Positions 8,864 through 20,100 of a stretch of DNA of 64,000 nt are shown here, one piece after another. Below the pieces are notes generated by a model, which had not been told where the DNA came from, did not search any database, and saw nothing but the letters and a program-made list of their open reading frames with translations. The DNA is taken from the NCBI RefSeq assembly GCF_947623445.1, contig NC_135244.1, positions 16,802,860-16,866,859 of the forward strand, written 5' to 3'. Position 1 is the first letter of the stretch, and each line of letters opens with the position of its first letter. A program made the position numbers and the translations under genes. This DNA comes from Clavelina lepadiformis (taxonomy: Eukaryota; Chordata; Ascidiacea; Aplousobranchia; Clavelinidae).

Positions 8864-8933
8864 TGCGTCGACCGGTAGCCGACTATGGAACTATAGAGGC
8901 AAGCACCATTGCTAACTGTTACAACACCGACGC
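8864..8933 (-). pseudogene. tRNA-Gly relic 6
   Basis: Both acceptor ends (plus-strand TGCGTCGACCGG and CCGACGC) are kept, while the anticodon loop is destroyed. Confidence 0.55.
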
Positions 8934-9036
8934 TGTTGTTGAAAGCAATTGTTAAATAAAAGTTGGTTTTGGTTAATTAGAAGAAAATTACTAAGTTATT
9001 AACATAGTTTAATTAAAATAAAATAGGTTATTAATC

Positions 9037-9113
9037 TGCTTCTACACGGAGTCGAATCCAGAACTGTCATAATGCTTGGCAGACATCAATTCTAGCCGTT
9101 ATTATATCGACGC
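9037..9113 (-). pseudogene. tRNA-Gly relic 7
   Basis: Plus-strand GGAGTCGAATCC (T-arm), GCTTGGCAGACATCAAT and ATCGACGC remain. It is the last recognisable array relative. Confidence 0.5.
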
Positions 9114-9129
9114 TGTTGTTGAAAGACAA

Positions 9130-10640
9130 GAACACGAAGGATTCTTTTTTGGTACGTCGTAATTAAAAATAATTTAAGAAGGTTATAGATCCTAACTTTT
9201 ACTTTAACAAATGCTAACCACATTGGAAAAAAAACATTGTTTGAAATGCTACGAAGCAGATAGCAACGGATTGTCTGTGAGCTAGTCTGTGTATAGTAAA
9301 TGATAGAAAGGAAATTTTTCATTTTTTTTAAGAAGTATAATTATAGTCTTAGTATTCTTTTTTATTTCATTGTAGTAGTATTAACGTTATTGTGTCATTG
9401 TTTTCAATAAGCGTTGCGATATTTTTGGGTTGTTTATGCCAAGTACTTTTTGCATTTATTATTGCGAATCGCCATATAAAAATGTGGCAGACTACAAATG
9501 CATACCGCACAATACCCATAGTATTAACAATTCTAGTTAAAAAAAATAAAAATAAAACAATTAAAAAAACAAATCAATGAATTGTAAATGATATTAACGA
9601 ACTAACGATAAACCAATAAGTGCAGTACGTAAGTAACATAAGTAAATAAGCTATACTCTATGTCATCAAACACAATGGAAAACTACAAATGCAGTGTAAT
9701 ATGCTTCCACCTTTTTTCAAAAAAGTATTCCTGTTTCTTCAGATACTGAAATTTAGTTCTAACTTTTTGATTTATCAAGAAATATTCTGCAAAATAACAT
9801 CATTTTCTGATAAAATACAAATCTTGAAGAGCAATTTAAGTGCCTACAGCTCTATAGGTTTTTGTAGGCTACATAATAGTTTTTTCCTGGTTTACAAATG
9901 TTTCTGTATAGTGATTAATTTGATTAAGAAAGCTCAACCATTTTATGCTTTTTTATTTTTTATGATGTATTTAGTGTATTTTGCAATTGATTGGAATATT
10001 TTTTGTTGTTGTAAATATAACCCTTTTTCATCACTTAATATTTTATTTCAATAGCATTCCAAAAATATTATACAATAGTGTTACACTTGTTTTCGCCTGT
10101 ATCTGTTACATTTCTCCCTTGCGGCTGATTGCGCGTTTCCGTGGTTAATTAAGCACATGTGTCTTTTTATCGAGGTGTGTCCGACAAGTAGTTGGACTGA
10201 CAGTTTTGTATTGGAGCTCCTGAGATGAGCTGTATGAAGACAAACTTAACTTAACTGCTTTTAAATAAAACATATGCCTGTAATTCTAAGAGTGAGGACA
10301 AGCAAAACGTAACAATAGTAAACTAAAGGAATTATATTAATACAATGATCACAAGGCACTTGATAAAATATTCACTTTTAGCAACAATTCCATTGATTTC
10401 CAAAATAAAATATTACGCAAATACGCTCGTTGTACATAAATATTTGCTATAAATTGATTTTCTGGTGGTTTTGTTTGCACAAGTTGATTTTTGCTTGCAT
10501 GATTGGGTCAATACGTTTTTCGAAACTTAACATTTTCTGTGAACGAACGAATTAAAAATGTTTTAGCATGTAATATATACAAAGTATGAAATCACAGTGA
10601 TGGGAACAATAAACGTTGTAAAAGGAAACAATTACAAAAA
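9130..10640. other. AT-rich gap, no gene recognised
   Basis: Contains a 121-codon AT-rich open frame at 9689-10054 that shows no recognisable domain and reads like chance sequence. No repeat or RNA gene seen. Confidence 0.45.
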
Positions 10641-10656
10641 AGGAATTCAAATACAG

Positions 10657-11090
10657 CAGCTGCGCCTTGTCCAAACGATCCAGAAAGTGTAAATGCAATC
10701 GACATATCATCCATTTTTGGAAACTTCCCTCTACTTTATTGGCTTAAAAGATAATTTATATTCCCTGGCCAAAAAACTGAATGACAAAACTGTGCAGTGA
10801 CATTTGAATCATATGTTACAGTTTGTGAACAACGAAGCACCAACTCTTACATCTCTTGATGACTTCATGTGTTTAAGCGACGACACAAAAAACTTTACTC
10901 ATACAGTAGTATTGAAAGCAATTTCGATGGAACATACGGTTCCTTAAACGTAGAATGGAACTTGTATTGTGGAACCTGCTGGAGCAGTTCTTACACCGAG
11001 GTTGTTGTCGAACTTGTGGCGGTAGAATGTACCGATCCCGGAGCGCTTATCTCACTAACACCTGATGATCCGTGTGAACCCGAATGAAAA
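10657..11090 (+). CDS. Possible 3' exons or relic of an unidentified gene
   Basis: Several short protein-like stretches lie in order on the plus strand: one beginning at about 10657 containing PCPNDPESVNAID, one near 10790 containing NCAVTFESYVTVCEQ, and one from about 10905 to the stop at 11085-11087 containing LYCGTCWSSS and ending DDPCEPE. They are not in one continuous frame. Acceptor-like AG sites precede some (ATACAG at 10651-10656; CATACAG near 10907) but I found no clear donors, so either these are real exons or the gene is decayed. The cysteine spacing suggests a small secreted disulfide-rich protein, which is inference only. A poly(A) signal follows at 11118. No family is recognised. 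Confidence 0.35.
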
Positions 11091-11117
11091 CTATGTGTTC
11101 GACGGGCTTGAGCCTTT

Positions 11118-11123
11118 AATAAA
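11118..11123 (+). terminator. Poly(A) signal AATAAA
   Basis: AATAAA 31 nt after the stop codon of the exon-like stretch ending at 11087. The spacing supports that stretch as a genuine plus-strand 3' end. Confidence 0.4.
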
Positions 11124-11840
11124 TGTGATACAATGAATTAGTTTAATGTGATAATTATGCAAAACCAAATAAATTATTCTAACTTGCACTTGCTGTAGCA
11201 AAGATCAATTTGAAGCATGATGTTCTGTCAATTTAGTTCACTCGCTATATACTGTACTTAAGTAAAAATGGTTCAAGAAACTGAGTAAATACTGTAGAAA
11301 ATCTGATTTGCATAATCAAAATACACATGTTGCAGGTGTCAGCAACGCCCCAATAAGAATCAACGTCCAGCTAAGAAACTAAAACCCCAAACAGGAAGAT
11401 ATGAAATCTTTTCAAACTATAAATGTTCCTAACAAATTGAGTTAAACTTGGCAGTTCGCAATTGTGTTTTTCGATTACGTATTTGTGGTATAATGGTCTA
11501 ATTAGGTATCGTATACCTAATTGTCCTGCCTACATAAGTATTTTTCCGCCTTCCCATATACAAAGTATTTAAAATCGTCGATAATGACAAGTAATAGGAT
11601 GTGCTGAAGTGCAATTGAAAATAATTACTATGTGGGCGGTATAAGCGTGGCAGTTTCACAGTCTATTAGGAAAAAATATAAAAAAGCATGTTGGACGGAT
11701 AGCCTGTACAAGTCAAAAACAAGAGGTAGTTCAGTGAAAGTACTTTGTAAATATTAAGCGTTGAGGAAAAAAGAAAACTAAAAATCGTTTTATGTTGAGA
11801 ACCCAACCGGTTCAAAAAGCAGTTTAACCATATAGCCTAC

Positions 11841-14800
11841 CTGTGATCTCCTGTTCCACTTGTCCGCTCTCCGCTTCACTCTATACTTCCCTGTTCGCTT
11901 TCTGTACAGAAGATAAACAGCCAGGAGAATGATAAAAAGGATGAAGATAATAACACCCAGGATGGCGACTGGAATGATGTAATCTGCTATGCCCCCTGAT
12001 GTCAAAAATAGAAACGTTTTTCAAACATAAATAAATATGGACATAAAATCGTACAATGCTGATGATTAATTAAATTATTAATTATCAAATTTCATTCAAA
12101 TTGCAGGGCGATAAAAGATATTTCTTTAAATCCAAAGCATAATGGAAAGATCTTCTGAGATTTATTACTGCATTAAGAAAAGTTTAATACCGGTACCATT
12201 GCAAGAGAATAACAGAATCAATAGGCTTTAAAATACACCACACATCAAACCTGAAAAAATTTCAGGATTTTCGCAATACAGCCCGCTGTATCCTTCCTTG
12301 CATGAACAAAGTTCGGTTCTTTCGTTCGTCTCATCAACGACGCTTGAGCACTTTCCCCCATTTTGACAAGGGATGTTGCAATTACGTCGACCTGCAGTCA
12401 CATGAAATTATCGTAGATGATAGAGTTTCAAACACATATTCTTTTACAAAATAATAGCAGGAAATTTAAGTAACTAATGATGTATTTCAAATAGATTGGC
12501 AACAAGGTAACAAGATAAGAACCTGATTTCATTATGTTGCTCAAGGCAAAGTTAGCAATGTTTTTTTTTTCAACTTAAGCAGATTGCCAAAATATTTGTA
12601 AATATTATTTGTTTGCCTAAATTAATTTGTAATAACGTCATTCTTCATTGCTTTACATTACCAACACTGCTGATCATATTTACAAGATATGTTATTTATT
12701 CCATCGAGTGCGAAATTGTTGTTTTTAAATGATTAATTATGGTAAAATTTGTAAATTATTTATTGTATACCAATTGTAAACACAAACCAACTTCTATGTT
12801 TACTGTATAATTACTGAAAATAAGATTTTAATATGAAATAACGCGCGTGAACTACAGAAGATATTATTCTCGCAAGATACCTCTGTTGCATCATCCTTAA
12901 AACAAAACTGTGTTTACCTTTCGCCGTGGAAGTTAACGGTTTCAATGTTGTTGTTCTACGACGTGGCAAAAATGCCTTTTTTGTGACATCATTATAAGCA
13001 GTTGTATCTTCTTCACCTGGTAAGACGTTTAGAGAGTAAGTGACGTCGGAACGAGTTAAAGCCAATGTTTTGCTTGCATCGTCATCCTTGTTATCTTTAA
13101 GTGTCCTTGGGTCATCTGTACGTTTATTGATGTCAAGTGACGTACTAGTGGGGTCTGCAACGCCATTCTTTTCTTCGTCATTTTCGCCTAGTGTTTGAGC
13201 ATTTGTGCTAACGACGAGAGAGTCTCGAAGATGGGAAAACAAGCCGCTAGACGACGCACTAGTGACATTCTCAAAATTGACCCCATAGGCAACCGAAGAA
13301 ATTTCAGGAGAGGCAGTTGTTAAATCTAGAGAGTGGTTGGAGGATATGTTGATCACGTGCACGGGTTTCATTACAGTATACGTAACACAGAAACGTTTTT
13401 ATTGAACAAATGACTTCACCACCACATCAAAAACAGGGAGGAGCTTCCCGGTTTGCGGTTAAGAGTAATCAAATTTTATTGCAAAAACATAGACAAGGTG
13501 TACAACGTTCAACATTAGATAAGGTGTACATGCTTTTCTCCACAATGTAGCAGTACATTAGAGGCCATGTTAGTTTGGTAATCTTGTAACACAAACAATT
13601 ATTAACGGCGTAAATGATACGTCGGTACCATGTTTCAGGTTGGACATTGACATACGGTATATAGTATGGATTAATGTACAGTATATTGCAAACACCCAAA
13701 ATGAAAGACCAAAAGCCTCTCAAGTTCATTTAACGCTTTATATGTCACAAAAATTTGGTACAAACTTACCACCAGGCCTAACATGATGATAATGAAACCA
13801 ATTTTGGGCGTTTTCCTTCTTTGCATTCCCATGATCGTCGGTGACGTTCATAACCCAACACACTTTGAGAGGAACAAAATAACTGAATGATTGACACTCA
13901 AATCTAGAAGTGATTTGCAGAGCTATAACTTGAAAGCTATTTGGTATAGATTAGTTGTGGCTGCTACACAAGAAAACAATATAGCATTGCTATTATGCGG
14001 TGTATACTGATAAATTACAAGTTTTAAATCACAAAAACTAAAAAAGAATGTAACTTATACATTAAACGTTAAAGATAGAAATGCAAGTTTAAATTTACGA
14101 ACCTTTCTTCTTTACAGCAAAGTGTTTTACATTCTTCTAATGTAGTTTGGTTGTATGTGACGAAAAATTCTTCCTTCACACCTTGCAGATATATATTTTT
14201 GAATCCTTCAAAGTCAGACAAGCAATCTGAAAACATGAGAGAAAACGTTTTATTTTTATAATTTAGTGACGCACTATTATTAAACGTTTTTAAGTTTTAT
14301 AAGCCACACGTTAATATGGTCAAAAAAGCAATAACAAAGCATGAGTTTTGTAATAAGGATCATACTATTAGCTTTTGGATTGGCCTCAAAGTAGTCACCT
14401 TAGTCTAAACTTAGATTAAAGTGTGTGACGTATGAAACTAAAAACTGCATAATCTTTAACTACTGATTCGATATTGTAGAGGGTCTTTGCGGATGACGGC
14501 GTTTCAAAATTATTGAGGAAATGAATTTAAACCAAATTTGTGATGCAACTAAACTTCCAAAAGCAGGATGAAAATAACCACATGTAAAGAGGATATCTGT
14601 CAACGGAATATATCTTTCAATTGTCAAGCGATAATGCTGATCTGGTTGACGTTTATATAGAAATATTTATTTGCTATCCTGCTTTCTGATTTTAATACGT
14701 TGTTAGCGCAATATAGGGATTTGTTATAGTCAAAACGTCTTTATTTTCTGAAATTTGATCAAACCATTAATAGTTTAAGTCTTATAAAAGCTCATATTTC

Positions 14801-17143
14801 CATTCGAGTGGGTATTCAATATCCAAAGAACGTGCCAAAAGCTTTCTGATGATGTGTGTTCAAATGTGTTCAACTGATGATGTGTGTTCAAATGTGTTCA
14901 AATGTGCAGTAAATACTTTAATGTATTGTTCAAACGAAAGCAAATTACATTTGAACATAATTTCACAAACACATCGTTTAGACATTTTAAAAATTACCGC
15001 AATTTCCCATCGGTTTCCTGACAGGGACAAATAATGGATAAATAATTCCTAATTATTTCGCGGGTTTTAAGATGCTGATGGAAGCGATACGATACCTTCA
15101 ATCAGTTAATGGTATTATGAAAATCTTCTGTGATGAGAGATAAGATCGTAACCAAAAAGCTTCTCAGTGTGTTACGGTACGCAAGATTATCTTGAGTTTA
15201 TGTATGTTTTACAAAGAGCAGTGATCATATATGCAAAAATTATACATACAGTAAATTAGGCAAGAATTAAGAATGTGAAGAAGTTTTAGCTGTCAAACAA
15301 ACGTGTTATTTTGACAAAGTTTTCTTCCTGTTTGAACTAATTAGGTGCACATCTACTATTTTCTCATCAAAACTGAATTTGTCGAAACAAAATTGTTATC
15401 ATGCAATTAATGTTTGCCAGATAGAATTAACTTGCAACGTTACTATATATTTATGTTGACGGGTACGATCTCACGGCCTTGCATTCTTTAGTTTATATGT
15501 CACACACTCTCTTGTATACCAATGTCAATTAAGCCTATAATTTTCGTTAAGTGCTGTCTCCATAAAAAATTATTGAAAATTATATCGCAAGTAAACTAAT
15601 TTCAACCTATCATTGACGCTCGTATTTATAAAATTTTATGCTTTTCCTCTTTTTAAATTTCAACTTGTGTCATTTATGCATTTCGTTTTGCCGCGATGAG
15701 GTATAGACCTGCAGAACGTTAACAAAAAGATATAACGCAAACTTTCTATACCAGTTTGTCAAAGATATTGCCAAAATGTGATAAGCATCGCCAATAAAAT
15801 TTTTAGTTCGCGCAAAGAATTGTTTCTACCTTATTTTATCATGACTAATAAATACTTTTAAGCACGAAACAATTACGTGCCGCTGTCAACATATTACAAT
15901 ATAAAAACAAATAGTTTTATTGCTTGGAGCGAGTTTTAAAACGTTGCATTAAGCTTCTGTTTGAACACCAGATTTTCACTCAGGAAGAGGTCAAAATGTA
16001 TTACAATTAGGTGCTGAAATTTTAGCCGTTAACCGGCGGTTAGCTGCCATAGTTGCTAAATGGCAAATCACATCGTTAAATGCAGGTAAAAGCACTGTTC
16101 ATTTTTAAGAAGTGGAATGAAAAGTGTTGCATTAGCAACGTAAATCATGCTAGGCTCCGAAATGTATTAGGAAAACAAACTTATCACGCATTAAAATGAT
16201 TAACGGAACAACATGTTTCCACAAATCGATGGTTTATTTCGCTCCAAAATCTCTGTCATGAGTACGCTTTCGGCTCATGGCTAACAAAACATTTAGATGC
16301 TAAAAGCCTCTAGCCCGTAATTGCTATGAACCGGATAAATTTTCCCAGCCCTGATTACAATACCACTACTACTTACAGCAATGAAATAAATCATATTCCA
16401 AAATATTTTGAGGACAATAAAGTCTTATTGTTAAGAAAACGCTGCCTTTTTGTTGCGTCTGTATTTGTGGTGGTGGTCACTGCTGCAAAATATGTTATTA
16501 TATACGCTCTTTATCCCGCTGACATAACTGTACCAAGTGTCGACGCATATAATGCTCACAGAGCATATATTTCACGTTAGTTATATATTGAACTAGTTTT
16601 GAGCTTTAATTTTTGCACATGTTGCACCTGTTATGCTTAAGGTTTACGTTCTCTTAAAAGCGTTATCGCGACATTTCGTGCCCTAGCATCTTCACGCTTT
16701 GAGCTGATTACTGGTCTGATTTTATCATGGCGAAAAAAGTCAGTCCAAATTGGGCCCGTTGAGCGTAATTGTTTCCTAATTCTTCTCCAACTGACGCCTT
16801 GCATGCTTAGGACTTTTAGCAACTTCAGTTGTTAATTACATGTTTCATGATTTGTTATAAGGTACGTGTATAAAGCATGTATTTGAAAACCCGGTCATAT
16901 ACACAAAACATACAAGCAGTTGTTTTTGCACAAATCATCATAAGTTGTAAACATAAGCCATTAGTAAGTTAAAAACAATAGCAACAACAGCACTTTATAA
17001 TTACCTTCCATGTTCTTATGATGCAATCCGTTACCTTCATGAAAAGTTAGATTGGATTGGACAGTTTCAATTCCCATAGAGACGTCCAAAAAGACCAAGA
17101 CAAAACAAAATAATCCCAATAGCCTGCGAAATACATCTGACAT
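11841..17143 (-). CDS. PAN/Apple-EGF single-pass membrane protein
   Basis: Coding exons (minus): 17143-17005, 14226-14103, 13903-13770, 13325-12918, 12391-12251, 11995-11841, with a tail exon below 11841 not identified. These join in one frame: 1101 nt, 367 codons. Exon 1 has a signal peptide (MSDVFRRLLGLFCFVLVF...). Exons 2-3 encode a PAN/Apple domain with the core EECKTLCC...FECQSFSYF...CWVM. Exon 4 is a ~136-residue Ser/Thr/Asp-rich stalk. Exon 5 is an EGF-like domain (CNIPCQNGGKC...CSCKEGYSGLYC). Exon 6 has a transmembrane helix (IIPVAILGVIIFILF...) followed by a basic stop-transfer stretch (YRKRTGKYRVKRR). PAN and EGF modules are known protein- or carbohydrate-binding units, so a cell-surface adhesion or receptor role is likely, but the ligand is unknown. 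Donor at 14102 (GTTCGT) is weak; the others are good. The exon 4 acceptor (CTCTCTAG) was chosen because phase and frame agree. Confidence 0.85.
14846..14901. repeat. 28-bp tandem duplication
   Basis: The 28-bp unit starting CTGATGATGTGTGTTCAAAT occurs twice head to tail, followed by a partial third copy, inside intron 1 of the PAN-EGF gene. Any reading frame through it is a by-product of the duplication. Confidence 0.8.
16326..16580 (+). CDS. Possible small single-pass membrane protein, intronic
   Basis: An 84-codon frame with ATG and TAG, antisense inside intron 1 of the PAN-EGF gene. The N-terminal ~45 residues are polar, then a dibasic RKR precedes a hydrophobic segment (CLFVASVFVVVVTAAKYVII), typical of a signal anchor. 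Codon use looks ordinary. No family recognised, no poly(A) signal seen close by; it could be a first exon whose donor I cannot place. Confidence 0.3.
   Translation: MNRINFPSPDYNTTTTYSNEINHIPKYFEDNKVLLLRKRCLFVASVFVVVVTAAKYVIIYALYPADITVPSVDAYNAHRAYISR
16637..16810 (-). pseudogene. Unidentified exon-like frame, intronic
   Basis: A minus-strand frame of about 58 codons ending in TAA, rich in Arg/Lys (containing SWRRIRKQLRSTGP and SSKREDARARNVA). It has protein-like composition, faces the frame at 16326-16580, and lies in the same sense as the PAN-EGF gene whose intron holds it. It is not in phase as an exon of that gene as modelled. It may be a retroposed gene fragment. Family not recognised. 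Confidence 0.25.
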
Positions 17144-20100
17144 TGTTAAACTTTGCAGGTTTAAGCAGTAACATATCAAAGACGAATTCGCTAAATTTAG
17201 AAATGTTGAAAAGATGGATTATACTTGATAAGCGTTCAAATAAAACGAATTTATTTAGTGCGCTAACAGAAAAAGAGTTTGAGATGCAAAAAAAGATGAA
17301 TGGTAAACAAATTCCATTGCATTTACAAAACAAATATTTACATTTACAAGAAGAGACAAGAAAGAAACATTTACATTTACTTGTATAAGAGAAATTAAAA
17401 CAAAACTGATGAGTTTAAAGAATGATCAATTAAGATTTTAAATAAACTGCAACGACACAGTATAGTATCTATAGGTTTTATGGACCAATATAGGTTGAAA
17501 TACCAAAGTAACTCCCGATATAGTCTCTGAAGCTAGACGTTGGAGTTAAATGTGCAAACATGATCATAATAAGACTGAAATTTCCACCAATCCCATTACA
17601 TTTCAGTGGAAGAACCAAATATGAACAAATCTGGCGTTTTTGATATCATTCAAGAAGCAATACCTTTGCAAAAGATATCAAGACGATGCAGATCCGTTTT
17701 CTTCAACTTTTAATGAGGTTTAGAAATGACCCCATAATTTAGCCTCCGTTGGTTTTGGGTAATAGAATATGGTTTGCTCTTTTTAGGGTGATCCCCTTTT
17801 ATAAGGTTACAAATAATTTACGTTTTGCGTAAACCATGGATTTTGTGCAAAATCATTAATAAAATGTTTCCAATTTGCAAAATAAACAATTAAAAAGGCA
17901 CAAGGAAGAAAAACGCCAAGCACGAGACGTTAATTGATAGTCATCTATATCAGCAGAAGTGACTTCACCTTATTGATTTAGCGCAAGTAATTATGACGTC
18001 GAAGCCGAAGTTCAACCGCGTTTGCTTGCTAGTTGTGGGTCGATATTATTACATATTTTTACACAAATAGCTAGCTTCCTTTTTAAAAAGCTATATTCCA
18101 GCAAAACTGTTTTTGCTGAATTACTAATTTCTTTTACTGATCTACCTAAAATCAATGAAACTTTTTTCGTAAAAACGTTTGCGGAAAACCTATCTTAATC
18201 AATTGGCCTAAGTAACCACGCAGCAAAGCTATAATTTAAAATTGACTCATTTCGAATTTGCTTGTAAACTAAATGTTGTCAAAACATTTATAAGATCAAC
18301 AGATTGCAATTATATAGGCATAATTACCTGTGATTTTGTATGCTAAAGTTCCTTGTACGATTGCAGTGGTGTGAGAGCTGATGTAAAAATAATTTCATTG
18401 TTGTCAACTTTTCACAGGTTCTAATCATCGATGCCGCAATTGGGTGACGAGGGATTGACCAGTTTAACTTTTTAACTTAAAAATGTGGTTTATTGCATTC
18501 GTCGGTATAAATTTAAAATAGACCAATGAACCACCAAACGTTCTACAGCAAAGTGTCTGCAAAATTGATTCCATTTAATTTACGTATACAATCAAAATTA
18601 AGTAAAACACTACTAATAAATAGCTGCTTTTATACAATAAAATCTTAGTGAACTGCAAATATGGTACAAAAATCATTGAAACATATGAACTGAATTCATC
18701 TCTTATATATGAATGATACGAATATATTTAACATGTTACCAATATACTAATAACCAAGATGTGATAACTGTACATTATATATATACATATCGCATTCCGC
18801 TAACTTTGCTAGTTACCGCTGCTGTTGCACCCATCGAAAAATATAACGTCACAAACATATCTACAAGAGCTTAATGCATTATTCAAACAAATTTATACGC
18901 TGTGTAGTGTTTGACGGTCAAGATCAGTTACACGATAGCAACAGACCGCTTATACATCCCTGACTGTTTGTGCAATAAGATAAATTTTGTAACTGAAATT
19001 GAAACTAATTAGTTTAAAACAGTAACACTGTTTAATACAAACCAAAACCGAATTTAAGGCACCGCCAAAAAACTTTACGCAACTGAGTCTGCGTGTTTGT
19101 GCAGTTTAACTTATGGTTCACAACACACACAGTGATAAAAAGCTAATACAAACAATTTGCAAGAGAGGAGTATGTTTATAATAATTTCACGTGGTTTTGA
19201 TTACCATGTATGCTGATCTGAATACAATACAAATAAAAAGTTAATCCTGTAATACGTTAACAGTAATCGCTTAATCCGCAAAATACTTTTACACACACCG
19301 CAGGTGTGGTTGTCGCCATTGTAGCTCTGTTACAATACCCTGGAGAGACTTCACTGCCACGTTAGTCTGACAAGGAGAAAGGCCAAGTAAAAGTTTCAAT
19401 AAACTAGATTCTGACAATATACTTTAGTTAATTTGAGCTTTCACTATCGCTGCTATAAATCACCATCAACAAGTTGGTTTTGTCGTGGCTGGCTGCGACC
19501 TTAAGGTTGCCCTTTGAAATTGCAATATCATGTCCTAAAACCAAACGTTTGTAATTGCAAAGTTGCCTATAGCACACCTGCATGCGGCTAATAGAGCGCA
19601 ATGACCATAAACAACGTTCTCGTAAGCAAGCAAATGTAAAATGACAACATGCTGCATGCAAACTAGCAAGAATGCAAACCAGTTATAAAAGCAGGTAACT
19701 TCAAGGACCGACACGTGTTCAGCTTTGCCGACAGCTATCCTAGTCCTAACGACACGACAGTCACGGGGAAACATTTATATATAAAGCCATAAATCAATTG
19801 AGTTCCCTTCACTGCCTGGTCGTTTACGTCTGACGTTGACAATTCATATTTTATGCAGTCATAAACAATAACTCGAAATACTTTGATTTCCTATAATTGC
19901 AATCTAGTAAATGTGGGGATTATATTTGTAAAGATAATGGGCAGAATAAGTAACAGTATAGCAACAGCCACAAATAAATAAATATTGAATAATGCACTTC
20001 TACATAATCACACACTGGTCGTTTTGGCCCTCTGTATCAAAAACTCTACAACTAGAAAAGGACTATAGCCACCTCTCTCAAGCTACGTATTGTAATACTT

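Noticed and set aside
9689-10054. 121-codon frame
   Set aside because: Phe/Ile/Leu-rich composition expected of T-rich sequence, no domain, no splice context.
14849-15034. Cys-rich 61-codon frame
   Set aside because: Its Cys pattern comes from the 28-bp tandem duplication.
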